Assembly (NCBI RefSeq): GCF_000189635.1 | Contig: NW_002476315.1 | Span: 65,567 to 129,566 of the forward strand | DNA: 64,000 nt | From: Tetrahymena thermophila SB210 | Taxonomy: Eukaryota; Ciliophora; Oligohymenophorea; Hymenostomatida; Tetrahymenidae | Direction: 5' to 3' | Shown here: one piece after another, positions 1 to 15,179 of the stretch | How the letters are laid out: the number at the start of each line of letters is the position of its first letter | How positions within the stretch are numbered: position 1 is the stretch's first letter | The notes under the pieces: model-generated | What the model saw: only the letters and a program-made list of their open reading frames with translations | Told to the model about the DNA's origin: nothing | The model's database searches: none | Program-made: the position numbers and the translations under genes

Positions 1-840
1 CTGAACAACAAAAGGTTTTCTATATAGTTTAAATAAAAATAAATAAATAATTTTTTTTTTGATTAATATTTTTGAAATTAAGATTAAATGAATAAAACTA
101 AAAGTTAAATTAAAAATTATTTTATTTTGTGTATATTATTTTCTAGTTAATTAATTAAAGAATACAGTTGAATTTTTAAATTTAACTTTAAATATTTTAT
201 AAAAAAAAATTAAGCTCAATTTATTTTACGTTTTGAGAAAGAAATATAATTTTTATTATATTTATATAATTTTAAAAGGAATTTAGTATTTAAATAGAAT
301 GTTTTTTAATTTTATGAAATTTTTTTATAATCATTAAAATTTTAACAACCAACTAACTTATTGTTAGTATTTTTGCTTTGAGATATTTTTAGATATAAAT
401 TTAACTTTGAAACTAAAAAAATCAAAACAAAACAGGCGCAGGATTATCAAAGGCAAAACGTATCCTTAAATTGTGAATATGAGAAGAAATTGAATTTTTT
501 TTTTATCGATTAGTAAGTGATTGAGTGATTTATTGTTTTTTGTAAGAAATATATGGCTAATGAGTACTAACTTAAAAAATAATGAATTGACTAATTGATT
601 TGTTTGATAAAATATCTTGTAAAAATAAGATTTGTTTATTTAGCATTAGCATTGGATTATCGCGAAATAAAAATTATTACTTCTATTTGCATTTAATTGA
701 AGACTATATAAATAAAATTTGTTTATTTGTTTGTTTGTTTGATATTTATTTAATTATTAAAAAAGAGTTTTTAAAGATTATTTCAATCAGTAAAGTAAGT
801 AAGATTTATCAAATAAGTAAAAGGTTTAAAGTTTGAAAAA
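1..840. other. A+T-rich intergenic DNA
   Basis: No gene is supported here. The stretch is dominated by A/T runs. The only base-rich island is around 430-475 and does not form a convincing reading frame, tRNA or conserved element. It is the presumed promoter region of the calpain gene that starts at 841. The reading frame at 600-836 is low-complexity translation of A/T sequence and is not annotated. Confidence 0.7.
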
Positions 841-3800
841 ATGTCGATGCAAATACCATCTTCTAGCAGATTGAATTTTACCCATGATTAAATGGAATAC
901 ATCAAGTAGATATTTTGTAAAGAGTTTGGTGAAGATACAACTGAATACTAGATGCGTAAAAAACATCTAGATTAGAACCCTGGATCCATTTTTATAGATG
1001 AGCAATTTCCTCCTGATAGAGAATCCCTTTGCAACAATTGGGACGATATTACAGACTAAGCTACTTTAAAGTCTTGGTCACAAATTACATGGCTTAGACC
1101 AAAAGATTTTTTGAAACTTGCTCCAGGAGAATAGATAAAATTATTTGACACTATTGAACCAAACGATATTAAATAAGGTATTTTAGGTGATTGCTATTTT
1201 TTATCATCATTAAGCTCTCTAGCAGAAAGAGAAATGCTTATTAAGAGATTATTTGAAACTAAGACTTACCAAGAAAATGGTCTTTATGCAATCTGGTTAA
1301 ATATTGAAGGAGAATGGAGATGCATCGTCGTCGATGATCACATTCCTTGTAAAAATAAATAACCTGCATTCACTAGATCTAATGGAAATGAATTGTGGGT
1401 ACTTTTATTGGAAAAAGCATACGCAAAAGCCTATGGTTCCTATTACAAAATTGAAGGTGGTAATCCAGCAGTTGCTCTCAGAGATTTAACAGGTGCCCCA
1501 TATGTCAATTTTGATGAAAAAGAACCAGATAGCATGTTTAATTTCTTATTTGAGCATGATAAGTCAGGAAGAGGTGATATACTTACATGCTACACACCTT
1601 CCACTGAAATTAGAGAAGCTCAGTTAGATGTTGGTCTTTATTCAGGACATGCTTACTCAATATTAGATGTCCAAAAAATTAAGACACAAGATGGCAAAGA
1701 ACATCGCATCCTTCAAATTAGAAATCCATGGGGGTATATTTAATCTTAAATAATATTTTAAAGCATTTTTTCTATTAATTAATCTATAAATACTTCTGTT
1801 TTATCAACAAAAATTTTAATTAGCTCTCAAATTGCTTGTTATATGGTTAAAATATTGCAGAGATAAATTAGAAGATATTCTCTGCTTAAACTATATTTAT
1901 TTTACTACTTCAAACATAAGCAAAAAATAATGTTTTTTAAAAAAAATAATACTTGTTTAATCAATACAATAAGGTATCAAATAAAGGATTTATTATATAA
2001 TATAAAAACTTTAATTAGATTTATAAGGTCAAAATATAACAAAGGTAAATTAAAACTACCTGCTTAAACTATATTTACCATTTACAACATAAGCAAAGGA
2101 TAATCTTTTTAAAAAATAGTATTGTCTAATCAATAAAAAAGCAAATAAAGGATATTTTATAATAATACAAAAATTTTAATAGATTTCTATGATCAAAATA
2201 TAACAAAGAAAAAATTAGAATATTTTTTTTGTCGTCTGCTTAAAGTAAATTTTACTACTTAAAAAATAAGCAAAATACAATGTTTTTCTTTAAAAAAATA
2301 ATATCTGCTAATCGAAATAGACAACAAATGAAGGGCTTAATTAAAATTTTAATAGTAAAAGTTTTAAAAGTGAAAATAACATTATATAAAGAGTTAATTT
2401 GTGAATTGATTTCAAATGGATTCCTATAGAACCTCATTAAAGTTTTTATTTTTGAAATAATGTTAAATGGATTTTTGAATAATCTCAATTAATATTGATT
2501 TTTTTTATGATTGATTTTAATTATCAAAAAAATTTGTTTCTTGAAAGTATAATTAAGCTTTAATATTGTGTTATTTAATAGTAAAGGTGAATGGAAAGGA
2601 GATTGGGCAGATAATGATGAAAAATTGTGGAATAAATACACAATGAGCCAAGTTCCTAGTTTCAAAAGAGAAGAAGATGGTTCATTTTGGATGAGTATTT
2701 AAGATTTTTGCAAGTACTTTGAAGGTGTTGGTGCATGCTAAATTTAGGAATCAGCAAAATATAACTCTATTTCATTCAAATTAGCTTAAAGCAATTAGGC
2801 AATTATAAAACTTTAGGTTTTGAAGAAATCCAAGCATTTAACTGTTTCTCTTAACCAAAAAGATATGCGTCATTACAATAATGATGAATCAAAATATAAA
2901 TATTCTTTTGCAACTTTCATCCTAGTTAAAAGAGAGTAGAATGGATCTATTAAATGGATAGGAGGGGAATTCGATGTTGAAAGAAATATTGCAATTAGAT
3001 AATACAATTTAGATGAGGGTGAATATTACATTCTAACCGAAGTCATGTGGTGTTAAAATCATTATAGAAACTTAATAGTTAGTAAAATATTAATTTGCAA
3101 AAAAAAATAATTTCAATTAAATTGATTGTAAAAATTTTGACAATTTTATTTTTAAATTTTTGATTAGGTTGTTATGCTGAGCAAGAAACAAAGTTTTCTT
3201 TGATTCAAGAGGGTATGGACTTCGACAAGTTTATGTGTTAAGCAATTAAATCATATTGCACAGAAAACGTAAAGTTTTCCGTTGGAAACCCAAACTCAAA
3301 GATAAAAATCAATAAATATAATGGCGATTAAATTGGTAGAATTTATGGCTCTGACATGGGTCTTCTTTTCTTCTACTTCTACAATTTCTCATGGAACACC
3401 AGTTTATACTAAAAGCTTTCTTTCACAAAATTGCTAGGGTATTCTCTTCCTAAAGAATATTAAGGTATTTTTTTATTACAAAAATAAGTGACTAAGAAAA
3501 TGTTAGTTAATACTTTATTTTTTAATAAATTAGATAAAGATAACATAGAAATAGCGATTCCACCACAAAAAGAGCAAGTGCTTGTTTTGAAATTTAGTGC
3601 CACACAAGACTACAGAACTGAATATAGCTTTAAATCCAGTATGTAAATGATGAATAAGGAATAATGCCCTATAAATCCCAATCCATCTGTTTTCCTTACC
3701 GAAATATGGTAAAACGAAATTAAAGAAGAGAAAAACACTGCTGCTAAAGATAGAAAATTGCAATCAACTAACTTCAGTCTTGGTTATCAAACTGTTGATA

Positions 3801-4540
3801 ACACCTCATCAGTTTCAGTCATGAAGTTTGAAATCAATCTCATTAATTCTCTAGCTGCCTTAGTAGCTCCATTTGGTAAATTTAAATATTATTTAAAATA
3901 TTTTAATCTAAAAATATATTTTTATTTAAAGTAAATGATTGGGCTAGTAACATATTTAGAATTACTCTACTATACATATTCTACCTCCTTATATTTAGCT
4001 ATGATACTTGCAATTTCTTAGACGTAATAATAAAAATTTACTAAATGATAAAATAATAAAATTTTCAAATAATTTTTATCATAAGATGGTCTTAATTATG
4101 AGCTGCTATATACTCTTCTATTGCCAAGTTATGACCAGAAAAAGACTTAGAAGATTTACTTTACTCTTTTTAGTTTCTATAACGCTTTCAGTTGTTTGGT
4201 TTATCATCTATCCATCCGTAATTATTCCTTATCAAATTTATAAATTTTATAATTTTTAAATAAAAACAAAAAGAAATGGAACTCAGTTGATGCTTAATTT
4301 GATATGATAGGTAAAGCCATGACTTACTTTATCCCGATCATGTAGCTAGTCTTCATTTTCCTTAAAGTAAAAAATTTACTATTTTTTTTTTTTGAATTTC
4401 AATGCAATTTTTATTTTAATTATTAGTCTTATGTATGCCTGTTTTATTGGAAACTTTTTGTCAATTACGATGAGCTAATTCATGATGTTTACAATCGCTT
4501 TAATTTGGATCTAAAGAAAGAAATTATTAGCAGAGTTTGA
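841..4540 (+). CDS. calpain-family cysteine protease with C-terminal transmembrane tail
   Basis: Predicted Ca-dependent papain-like protease of about 820 aa. Exons: 841-1733, 2582-3081, 3168-3464, 3534-3875, 3932-4023, 4086-4217, 4274-4366 and 4427-4540; the frame is continuous across all seven introns. The protease core is clear: catalytic Cys118 in GILGDCYFLSSL, His270 in SGHAYSILDV and Asn295 in QIRNPWG, followed by the family motif GEWKGDW. The triad is complete, so the enzyme should be active. A beta-rich calpain region (domain III-like) follows, around residues 330-460. The last exons encode about four hydrophobic segments (for example ITLLYIFYLLIF, LLFLVSITLSVVWFII and FIPIMQLVFIFLK), so the protein is probably membrane anchored at its C-terminus. 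No penta-EF-hand domain is seen. The start is the first ATG of the open frame, in an AAAATG context. TAA/TAG are read as Gln. The family is certain; the exact C-terminal splicing is inferred. Confidence 0.9.
1880..2400 (+). repeat. three imperfect ~177-base tandem repeats inside calpain intron 1
   Basis: The 848-base first intron (1734-2581) carries a repeated block whose clearest landmark, ctgcttaaa followed by a/g-t-a-a/t-a-t-t-t, begins at 1882, 2060 and 2236, giving spacings of 178 and 176 bases. Each copy continues through a 'cataagcaaa' or 'aataagcaaa' segment and an A/T tract to a 'caaaatataacaaa'-like segment. The third copy is the most diverged. This explains why the intron is far longer than the other introns of the gene. 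Confidence 0.75.
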
Positions 4541-7176
<2,636 letters not shown>

Positions 7177-10100
7177 ATGATCAGAGACAAACATCTTAGT
7201 GCTTTGCTTAAGAAAAATTTTATACTTTGGCGAAGAAATCTTTGCTGCAGTTTATTCGAAATCTTATTACCGTTTCTTGTATGTTTAGGAGGAATGAACC
7301 TAATAAGATCGAATGTGAGCACTTAAGTCATTCCTGAGACTTCATACATAAATTAACCTACAGTTCTATATCCTAATATTCCAACAGGAGTTTTAAATTC
7401 TACTACAGGCAATTAAATTATTCCTCCAATGCTAAATTGCAAGAATAATATGTAAGATGGTAGACCTTAAAGAAATGGAAAAGTCGCTTTAATTCCTAAA
7501 ACAAACGATTTGATAGACGAAGTAAGTCAGATGTTAAAGACTGTTTATGGCTATGACACAGAAGGCTGGGATTCTCTAAATTAGCTCTTTGATTATACTT
7601 AAAGTATCGATTATAATTGGGATATTTGCATGGCTATTTAAATTTCTACTTCTACTAATGGCTAATACTCTTACACCTTGGTTTATAACAATACAGGACC
7701 ACCTTCAAGAGAATTGGATCAAGTTCCTGATACTACTAGATAAACCACTTACGATTATAAGGTAGAGTTCAAGAATCCTCTTTTCGATTTGTGGGTCTCA
7801 TCAGGTTTTGTCACTCTCCAAAATTATATTGATAATCTCATTTTGAAGAAAGAAACTGCAAATACAAACGCCCAAATTTAAGCAAATGTTTACCCAATTA
7901 AAACTCAAAGCTACACAAAAGACCCGATTGATCTCTAATTAACTGGTAACTTTGCGCCTTTTGTTGTTCTCCCTCTTATTTTAAGTTACTTAAGACTAAC
8001 CTAGAGCATTTTAACTGAAAAAGAAAAGAAAATCAGAGAAGTAATGAAGATATAAGGTATGAAAACGTCTTCTTTCTACTTATCATGGATTATTCATTAT
8101 TTGGTGATTTTTACTGTTATTTCACTTTTGCAAGCGCTTGCTTTAAAAATTACTGTCTTCAAGCAGAGCAATTATTTCTTCCTTTTCATATGGTTTTGGC
8201 TTTTCTGCATTTCTTTGATATTTTAATCAATTTTTATGACTTCTTTCTTTACCAAAGCGAGATAGGGAACACTTTTTGCAGTCTTATTTTTCCTTTTTAC
8301 AATAGTCGTTAACACAACTTTTTAGAACGGAGTCTACTCTACTGCGTAGTACACCGGTGCAAGTTTCTTAACTTAGACAGGAATAGCTCGTGCTTGCGAG
8401 GTTATAATTGTTTTAGAGGCTAACTAAAAAGGAGTGTCTTTTTCTAATGCGGATTAAATGGTCAATAACTTCAATGTTTAAGCTCAAATTTTAATGAACT
8501 TAGTTAATATTGCCTTTTTTTCAATATTTTCTCTATACTTAGACTAAGTTCTTCCAAATGAATTTGGCTAAAAGAAAAGACCTTTATTTTTCTTAGATTG
8601 CTTCTTTAAGAACAACAATTAAACAAATATTGATAAAGATAATAGTAAATAAAACTTACTTGAACAATATGATGAGTAAACTTAATTAAAAAATATTGAA
8701 GAAGTTACCCAAATTCTCAAAGATCAAGAGTTTAAAAATGAAGTTTTAAAAATTTAAGACCTCAAAAAAACATTCTATGGAAGAGGATAACCATTCAACG
8801 CAGTGTCAAATTTGAGTTTAACTATGTACAAAAATTAAATTTTCGTTTTGCTTGGTCACAATGGTGCAGGAAAGACGACAACAATTTCAATGCTAACAGG
8901 TTTACTGTAAAGTACTAGAGGTTCTGCAAAGGTTTATGGCTTAGATCTCCAAACTTAAATAGAATAAATAAGAACTTTTATGGGAGTTTGCCCATAACAT
9001 GATGTGCTGTTTGATAACTTAACTGTTAAGGAACATCTTGAACTTTTTGCTGCTTTTAGAGGAGTTAAAGACTAGTAATTGTTGAAAAAAGAAGTTGAAA
9101 AACTAATAACAGATGTTGATTTATAAGAAAAAACTAATGTTCTTAGTAAGAATTTGTCTGGAGGTCAAAAAAGACGTCTAAGTGTTGCGATAGCTTTCGT
9201 TGGATAAAGTAAATTAATTTACCTCGACGAACCTACAAGCGGTATGGATACTTCAGCAAGAAGATACATTTGGGATATGCTTAAATAATATAGAAATGAT
9301 AGAATTATAATATTAACAACCCACTTCATGGACGAAGCAGATTATCTTGGTGATAGGATAGGAATTATGGGTCAAGGAAAGCTCATTTGCTGTGGTTCTT
9401 CAGAGTTTTTAAAAGACCGCTTTGGTGTTGGATATAACTTATCTATATTGAAATAAGACAACAATGTTAGCAGTGAACCAATTATTACTTACATATAATC
9501 AATTATACCTTAAGCAAATGTTTTGAGTGATGTTTCCTGTGAGATAACTATCCAATTAAAAAGCGAATCTATCTCAAAGTTCCCAGAAATGTTTAATGGA
9601 ATTGACTAGAATAAAAAGAATTTTTAAATAGAATCATACGGCATTTCAATCACAACTTTAGAAGAAGTGTTCTTAAGAATAGCAGAGCAACAATCTGAGA
9701 AAGAAAGCTAAAATAACAACATTGAAGAAAAGAAGATCAATCCAGAAAGCAAAGAGGTTAAAGAAGATGATTAAGTAGATAATTTTGATTTAAATTAAGT
9801 AAAAATTAAAGGAAATTTTGAGCTCTTTTTAAATCATTGCAAATCCTAGATAATCAAAAGAGTTATTTATTTCAAGAGAGATAAAAGAGGTTTGTTTTGT
9901 GAAATAGTTATTCCCTTTTTAGTTGTTGCTTTAGGATTGACTATTACGCTCATGCAATTTATTGTTGAGAGTCCTCCTCTTGTAATCTAGCCTTCTATTT
10001 TCAACACACCTATTAACATAATTTATTCCGGTTCTGAGACAACTCAAAATATGTCTCAACTCATGAGTGTATTTAATCCAAATGATTGGAAGGCTGAATT

Positions 10101-12501
10101 CTTTAACACAAATTCTAAAACTGCATGGGATGAATAAAACTTCTAGCTAAAATCAGTTGACAGAAAGGGGTCTTACTTCATAAATAAAATTGATACACTT
10201 AATTAGGTATTTTCTTATGATGCAGAAGTATAGACAATATCAAAAGATACTACACCATTATTTATTAATTAGATGAATAACGCCATTTTAAGATTAGCAA
10301 CTAATAATCCTTCAAAAAATATTAAAATCACCTTCAATCCTTTCCCTTTACCATATTAGGTCAAGGGATTTGAGAATACTGCTAACGGAATTATTGCCTC
10401 ATTCATTTTTTCTATCGCTTATGCATTAATACCAGCTTCTCTTATTATTTTCACTGTAAAAGAAAGAGAAGAAAATATAAAGCACTAATAGCTTGTATCA
10501 GGGCTTTCCCTAAGAAGCTACTGGTTTAGCAATTACATAGTAGATATGAATAAGCACCTCATTCCAGCTTGCTTGTGCATTTTAATGGTCATTGCATATG
10601 ATATTCAGACTTTTAGTAAAGGTGATAACTTTGGAGGAATATGCACACTCTTTATTTTATACGGCTGGGCTATCATTCCTTTTACCTATTTGATTGGCTT
10701 TTTATTTTAAAATTCTGGTGTTGCTTAAGTATTTGCATTCTTCTTTAACTTTTTGTTAGGATCTATTGGCCCTATTCTATTCATGGTTTTGAGGCTCATC
10801 AAATCTACTAGTTCAGTTGCTCTTAAAATTCAATGGATATTAAGATTATTCCCATCCTTTTGTTTTGGTTATGGTATAATAAACATGGCCAACAAATCTC
10901 TATACGCTACAGTAATTGGTAAAACTGTATAATAAAGTACATGGGATTTAGACATCGCAGGAGGTGATGTAATGATGCTTTGCCTAGAGGGAATATTTTA
11001 CTATGTTTTAATCTTTTTAGTAGAATATTTGAAATAAAAAAAATCTGTAAAAGATTTATTGAAAGCTCAAGGTAACTCAATAAAATATTTGAATTAAAAT
11101 TTTGATTCAGATGTCTAAAAAGAAATGGACACAATAGCAAATTCAAGTGCCTCTGATTACTCAGTAAGAGTCAAAGATATTTAAAAAATTTTCTACGCAA
11201 CTGGAAATGAACCTAAAGTCGCTGTGGATAGAGTTTCTTTTGGTATTAAAGAAGGTGATTGTTTTGGTTTACTTGGAATAAACGGAGCTGGTAAAACTAC
11301 AACATTTAAAATGCTTGCAGGAGAAATCTAACCTTCATCAGGAAGTGTTCATATTATGGGCTATGATTTGAGCTATTAGATAAATGATGCTAGAAGGTAT
11401 ATAGGATATTGCCCTCAATTTGATGCTTTATTAGAAAACTTAACAGCAAGAGAGCATTTAGAATTATACGCTGCCATTAAAGGCATTCCAAAAGATTTAA
11501 GAGAACAACTTGTGTCTCAAAAAATTAAAGAAATGGGTTTAAGTGCTTTTGAAAATAAATGCGCAGGAACATACTCTGGAGGTAACAAGAGAAAACTATC
11601 TGTCGCTATTGCCATGCTTGGAAACCCTCCAATTGTCTTTTTAGATGAACCTTCAACTGGAATGGACCCTGAAGCTCGTAGATTTATGTGGAATGTTATT
11701 TCTCGCATATCAACCAAGAGAAAATAGTCATCAGTAATATTAACTACTCATTCTATGGAAGAGGCAGAAGCTCTTTGTAATAGATTAACAATTATGGTGA
11801 ATGGATCATTTAAATGTTTAGGAAGTCTGACTCAGATAAAAAATAAATACGGACAAGGGTATGAACTAGTCATAAAAACTGAAATTCCTTAATAAAAAGT
11901 CATTCAAATTCTTTAAGACCATCAACTTGATGGATAATAAAGATTATCAACTATGAACGAAATTTAAAATATATTAAACGTAATCAAAAAAGCTGAATTA
12001 TATGAATAAATTAATGAAGAAGAGCCTGGTAAACTGATTAGATAGAACATCAGCTCAGGAAAAGGAATAACAACAGAATAACTAATAGAATTTGCTTGCA
12101 TCGAAGATGATGGAAAAAATATCCAGAAATTTATTGAATCTAGCTTTGGAAGCTTTTCAATTATTGAACACTTCTCAAATCTATATAGGTTCAAAGTAGA
12201 AAACACCACAAGCTCAATAGGAAAATTATTCGAGCTATTTGAAAAAAGTAAAAAGGAGTTGAATATATCTTCATATAATGTTAGATAAGCAACTATTGAA
12301 TAAATTTTTAATAATTTTGCTGAAGGTAGATACGATAATTAAATAAAGCATCAGCAAAAGTAATTGTAAGGAAAAACTTCCTAAAACTTTGACAATCAAT
12401 AATAGTAAGGAGCTCCAAAACCTCTTGATATTAACTCTAACTCAGTACCTTCCTAAAAAATTTAAATTAACTCTAATAGCATCAATAATAATGATTATTG
12501 A
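7177..12501 (+). CDS. ABCA-type full-size ABC transporter
   Basis: A single uninterrupted frame of 1774 aa encodes two TMD-NBD halves, the layout and length of the ABCA (lipid exporter-like) subfamily. The N-terminus ([12 protein letters not shown]) and the long extracytosolic loop before the TM cluster are typical of ABCA. NBD1 has Walker [11 protein letters not shown] (residues 560-569), signature [10 protein letters not shown] (660-669) and Walker [16 protein letters not shown]2 has Walker [11 protein letters not shown] (from 1367), signature-like [10 protein letters not shown] (from 1466) and Walker [13 protein letters not shown], followed by the H-loop TTHSMEEAE. The second signature has Asn instead of Gln and Tyr instead of Leu. 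The C-terminus after NBD2 ends in a Gln/Asn/Ser-rich tail. Walker and H-loop residues are intact, so it should be an active ATPase. Substrate is unknown; a lipid is the family expectation. It is notable for having no introns among intron-rich neighbours. Confidence 0.95.
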
Positions 12502-14504
12502 TGTAATCTATCTAGAATATTTAAATGTTTTTATTTTTACATTAAATAACTTTATAGATTTGAAATTATTTACTCTTATATTAAATAATAACTTTTATTT
12601 ATTTAACTTCATATAATTATGTTATATATTTTATAATAGTCTATTTTTGCATGGCTTTAAAATCATTATTTTTGAATAATAATTATAGAAAATGATCTAA
12701 ATTATTTTTTTATATATTCAAAGACTAATAAATAAGATATTTATACTTTAAATATTTTCAACCTTTACTAAGGGAATTTTAAACGTATATAAAGTAAAAT
12801 AAGCCATCTGCAATGCTAAAATACATGGAAAAATATCAAGCTTTAGATTAGATGTCACCCTTAATGGAAATTTCTTCAAAATTTTATCATAACGACTCTC
12901 TGAAAGGTCATCATTCTAAATTATATAATATTTGAAATAAATATTTTATTTTTATAAATAAAAAATAAATTATTTTAAAAAGCATTAAATTCTTCTTTAA
13001 AACATAAAAGAAAAAACTTTTTTATTAATACATAATTAATTAAATTAACAAATATATATGCAATTTTCTTAATTGAAGAATTTAATTGATCATATTTTTT
13101 TTGCAATAGTTTTTAAAATATTATTTTCATTTTTTATAATTTTGAAAGATAATCTAGGATTATTCTAATTAATATTATTATTTTATTTATGACTGGCTTT
13201 AAACTAATTGAGTTGTATGTTTTTTAAATGTCAATTTTATAAAAAAAATTTCATAAATTTGTTATTATTATCATTAAGTTTTACTCTCGGCGCTTTTAAA
13301 ACTATCAATTAGTTATTAGAAATTGTTTTAATTTATCCATTTTTGTGTTATTTAGGATTAATTTTATCTATCTTACATAGCTAGTAACTCAACTATCCAT
13401 TATTTTTATTGGAAAGCTGAAGCCAAGATATTTATTTATTTATTTTTCTTTATTTATTTACAAAAATTAATGAATTATGAGAATTTAATTCTTCATTATT
13501 GATTGAGCTATATAATTACTGAAATTTAATAATTTGATTGGGTTGTTATATTTAACTAGCTTAAGTTCACCTTTTTTAACTCAATAATTCATACACATTG
13601 GAATCCATATAAATTTTCTAATATTTTTTGAAAAATTATTCTTAAAATGACTCTCAGTTATAAATTTTCAATATTAACTTCAAGGATCAAAAAATTAGCT
13701 TTTTTTATTTTCTTTAAAAAGCATGAATGAATAACAATATGACTCAGAATTTACCAGAATTAAATTTTTGAATGTTACTGTTAAAAGTAGTCGATCAAAT
13801 GTAAATAATTTATTAAATCTCAGAATATAATAAATTTTAGTTAATTTACAAAATTTAAGCTAAATATTTACTTATTTATTTGTAACACCTTTTTTTCTAA
13901 TTTAAACATTTGATAAATTCTATCAAATTTACATAAAATTATATTCAACTATTGATTTATTGTAATTTAATATTAAATATATCTTAAGATCTTTAACTCA
14001 AAAAAAAACTCTATATTGCTACTATAAAATTACAAATTTATTAAAATTTCTTATGAAATTAATTAATGAAGCAGTACCGTAGAATACCCGATAAGTAGTC
14101 AAATATGATTCCCTAATTTTTCAAAAAATTTTTACTTTACTACTTATAGGGTCTACCACTTATAGGGTATTCTACAAAATTTAAAAAATGAAATGACTTA
14201 ATATATTATAAATAATTTTTGTTTACTACAGAAGATTTTGAAGATTGTAAAAAATATTATTTATACTTTATCAATGGTTTGAAATTTCTTAACTTATTAT
14301 TTTTTTTCTATATGAATAAGATATTTGTATTACAAAATTATATTTTTATTGAAAAAAATAAACTTTTTCTAGAAAAATTAATAATAATTTATCAGAAATT
14401 GAAGCAAGCAATTTTAGGTATAAAAAGCAGCTTATTTATATAAATTATTTTTAAATTATTTAATTATATAAAAGACTAGAATAAACATCTATCCAAAAAA
14501 TAAA
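12502..14504. other. A+T-rich intergenic DNA
   Basis: No gene recognised. Open frames (for example 12389-12616, which overlaps the transporter's 3' end in another frame, and 14219-14443) are A/T-driven Ile/Phe/Leu/Lys strings. The only structured element is the inverted repeat at 14079-14175. Confidence 0.6.
14079..14175. repeat. short interspersed inverted repeat (hairpin, MITE-like)
   Basis: The left end reads gtagaatacccgataagtag. The right end, reverse complemented, reads gtagaataccctataagtgg, so the 97-base element has imperfect terminal inverted repeats of about 20 bases. A further copy of the core (ctacttatagggt) lies just inside the right arm, giving a nested repeat. The GC-containing arms stand out from the A/T background. 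No transposase is nearby. It could be a small non-autonomous element remnant or a structured regulatory hairpin. Confidence 0.65.
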
Positions 14505-15179
14505 ATGAACAAGAAGGTTATTTTCTTTATTTAAATTTTAGGGCTCATATTAGCAGCATCAGAATACAATTTCAATATTCCTGATTTCCCTACATCTACA
14601 TTAGACATGACTTGCACGTGGGTGAATTGTAACAAAGAATTGCTTGCATACTAAAACAAGTTTCCTTCAACTGATCCCAATTACTTCACTAACTTTAACA
14701 TGATGAAATGCACTTCCTACATGGATAAAACAGCTAGATCATTATGCTTGAAAACAATCAATTTCGATAGCCAAGTTTAGGAATTTAAAGATCTCACTAA
14801 CTGCATCTTAAAAAATTGCTACTATTCAGATTGGAATACATGCAGATCCTAAAATCAAATTTGCAAGTACTGCACTGACTTTAAAAGTTGTTAAAATTTC
14901 TAGGATAACACTGACTATTAAAATGCAGATTCTGTTAAAGGAAATTGCGTTTAAACAGGTGTAGCTTAAAATTGCTCATAATTTCCTGATAAAAATGGAA
15001 TAGCTTTGTTGGCATGCACATCATATCAGTAAAGGCTATGCAGAGAACAATGGATAAAAAATAATTGGGCTTCTACTTAGGCTTGCTAATTCTGTGAAAT
15101 TGTTGATTTTACAAATTATAGCTCTAGCAAAATCTTATCTATTATAAGCGCAATTTTAATATTATTTTCTTTCTTTTGA
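14505..15179 (+). CDS. small Cys-rich secreted, possibly GPI-anchored protein
   Basis: Intron-free frame of 224 aa starting MNKKVIFFIQILGLILAAS, a classic signal peptide with probable cleavage near residues 18-20. The mature part has about 16 cysteines in spaced pairs (for example CTWVNC, CKYC, CQFC), consistent with a disulfide-rich extracellular domain. The C-terminus is a hydrophobic stretch, ILSIISAILILFSFF, preceded by small residues (NYSSS) and ending directly at TGA. That is the layout of a GPI-attachment signal, or otherwise a single membrane anchor. I do not recognise the family. It may resemble ciliate surface proteins, but lacks an obvious tandem repeat of the immobilisation-antigen kind. 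It converges with the P450 gene, whose 3' end is about 510 bases downstream. Confidence 0.8.

Noticed and set aside
11517-12209. Minus-strand frames opposite the second half of the ABC transporter
   Set aside because: They are antisense shadows of conserved NBD2 coding sequence.
14219-14443. Plus-strand frame near the secreted-protein gene
   Set aside because: It has no ATG at its start and its Phe/Leu/Ile/Lys composition is expected from A/T-rich noncoding DNA.
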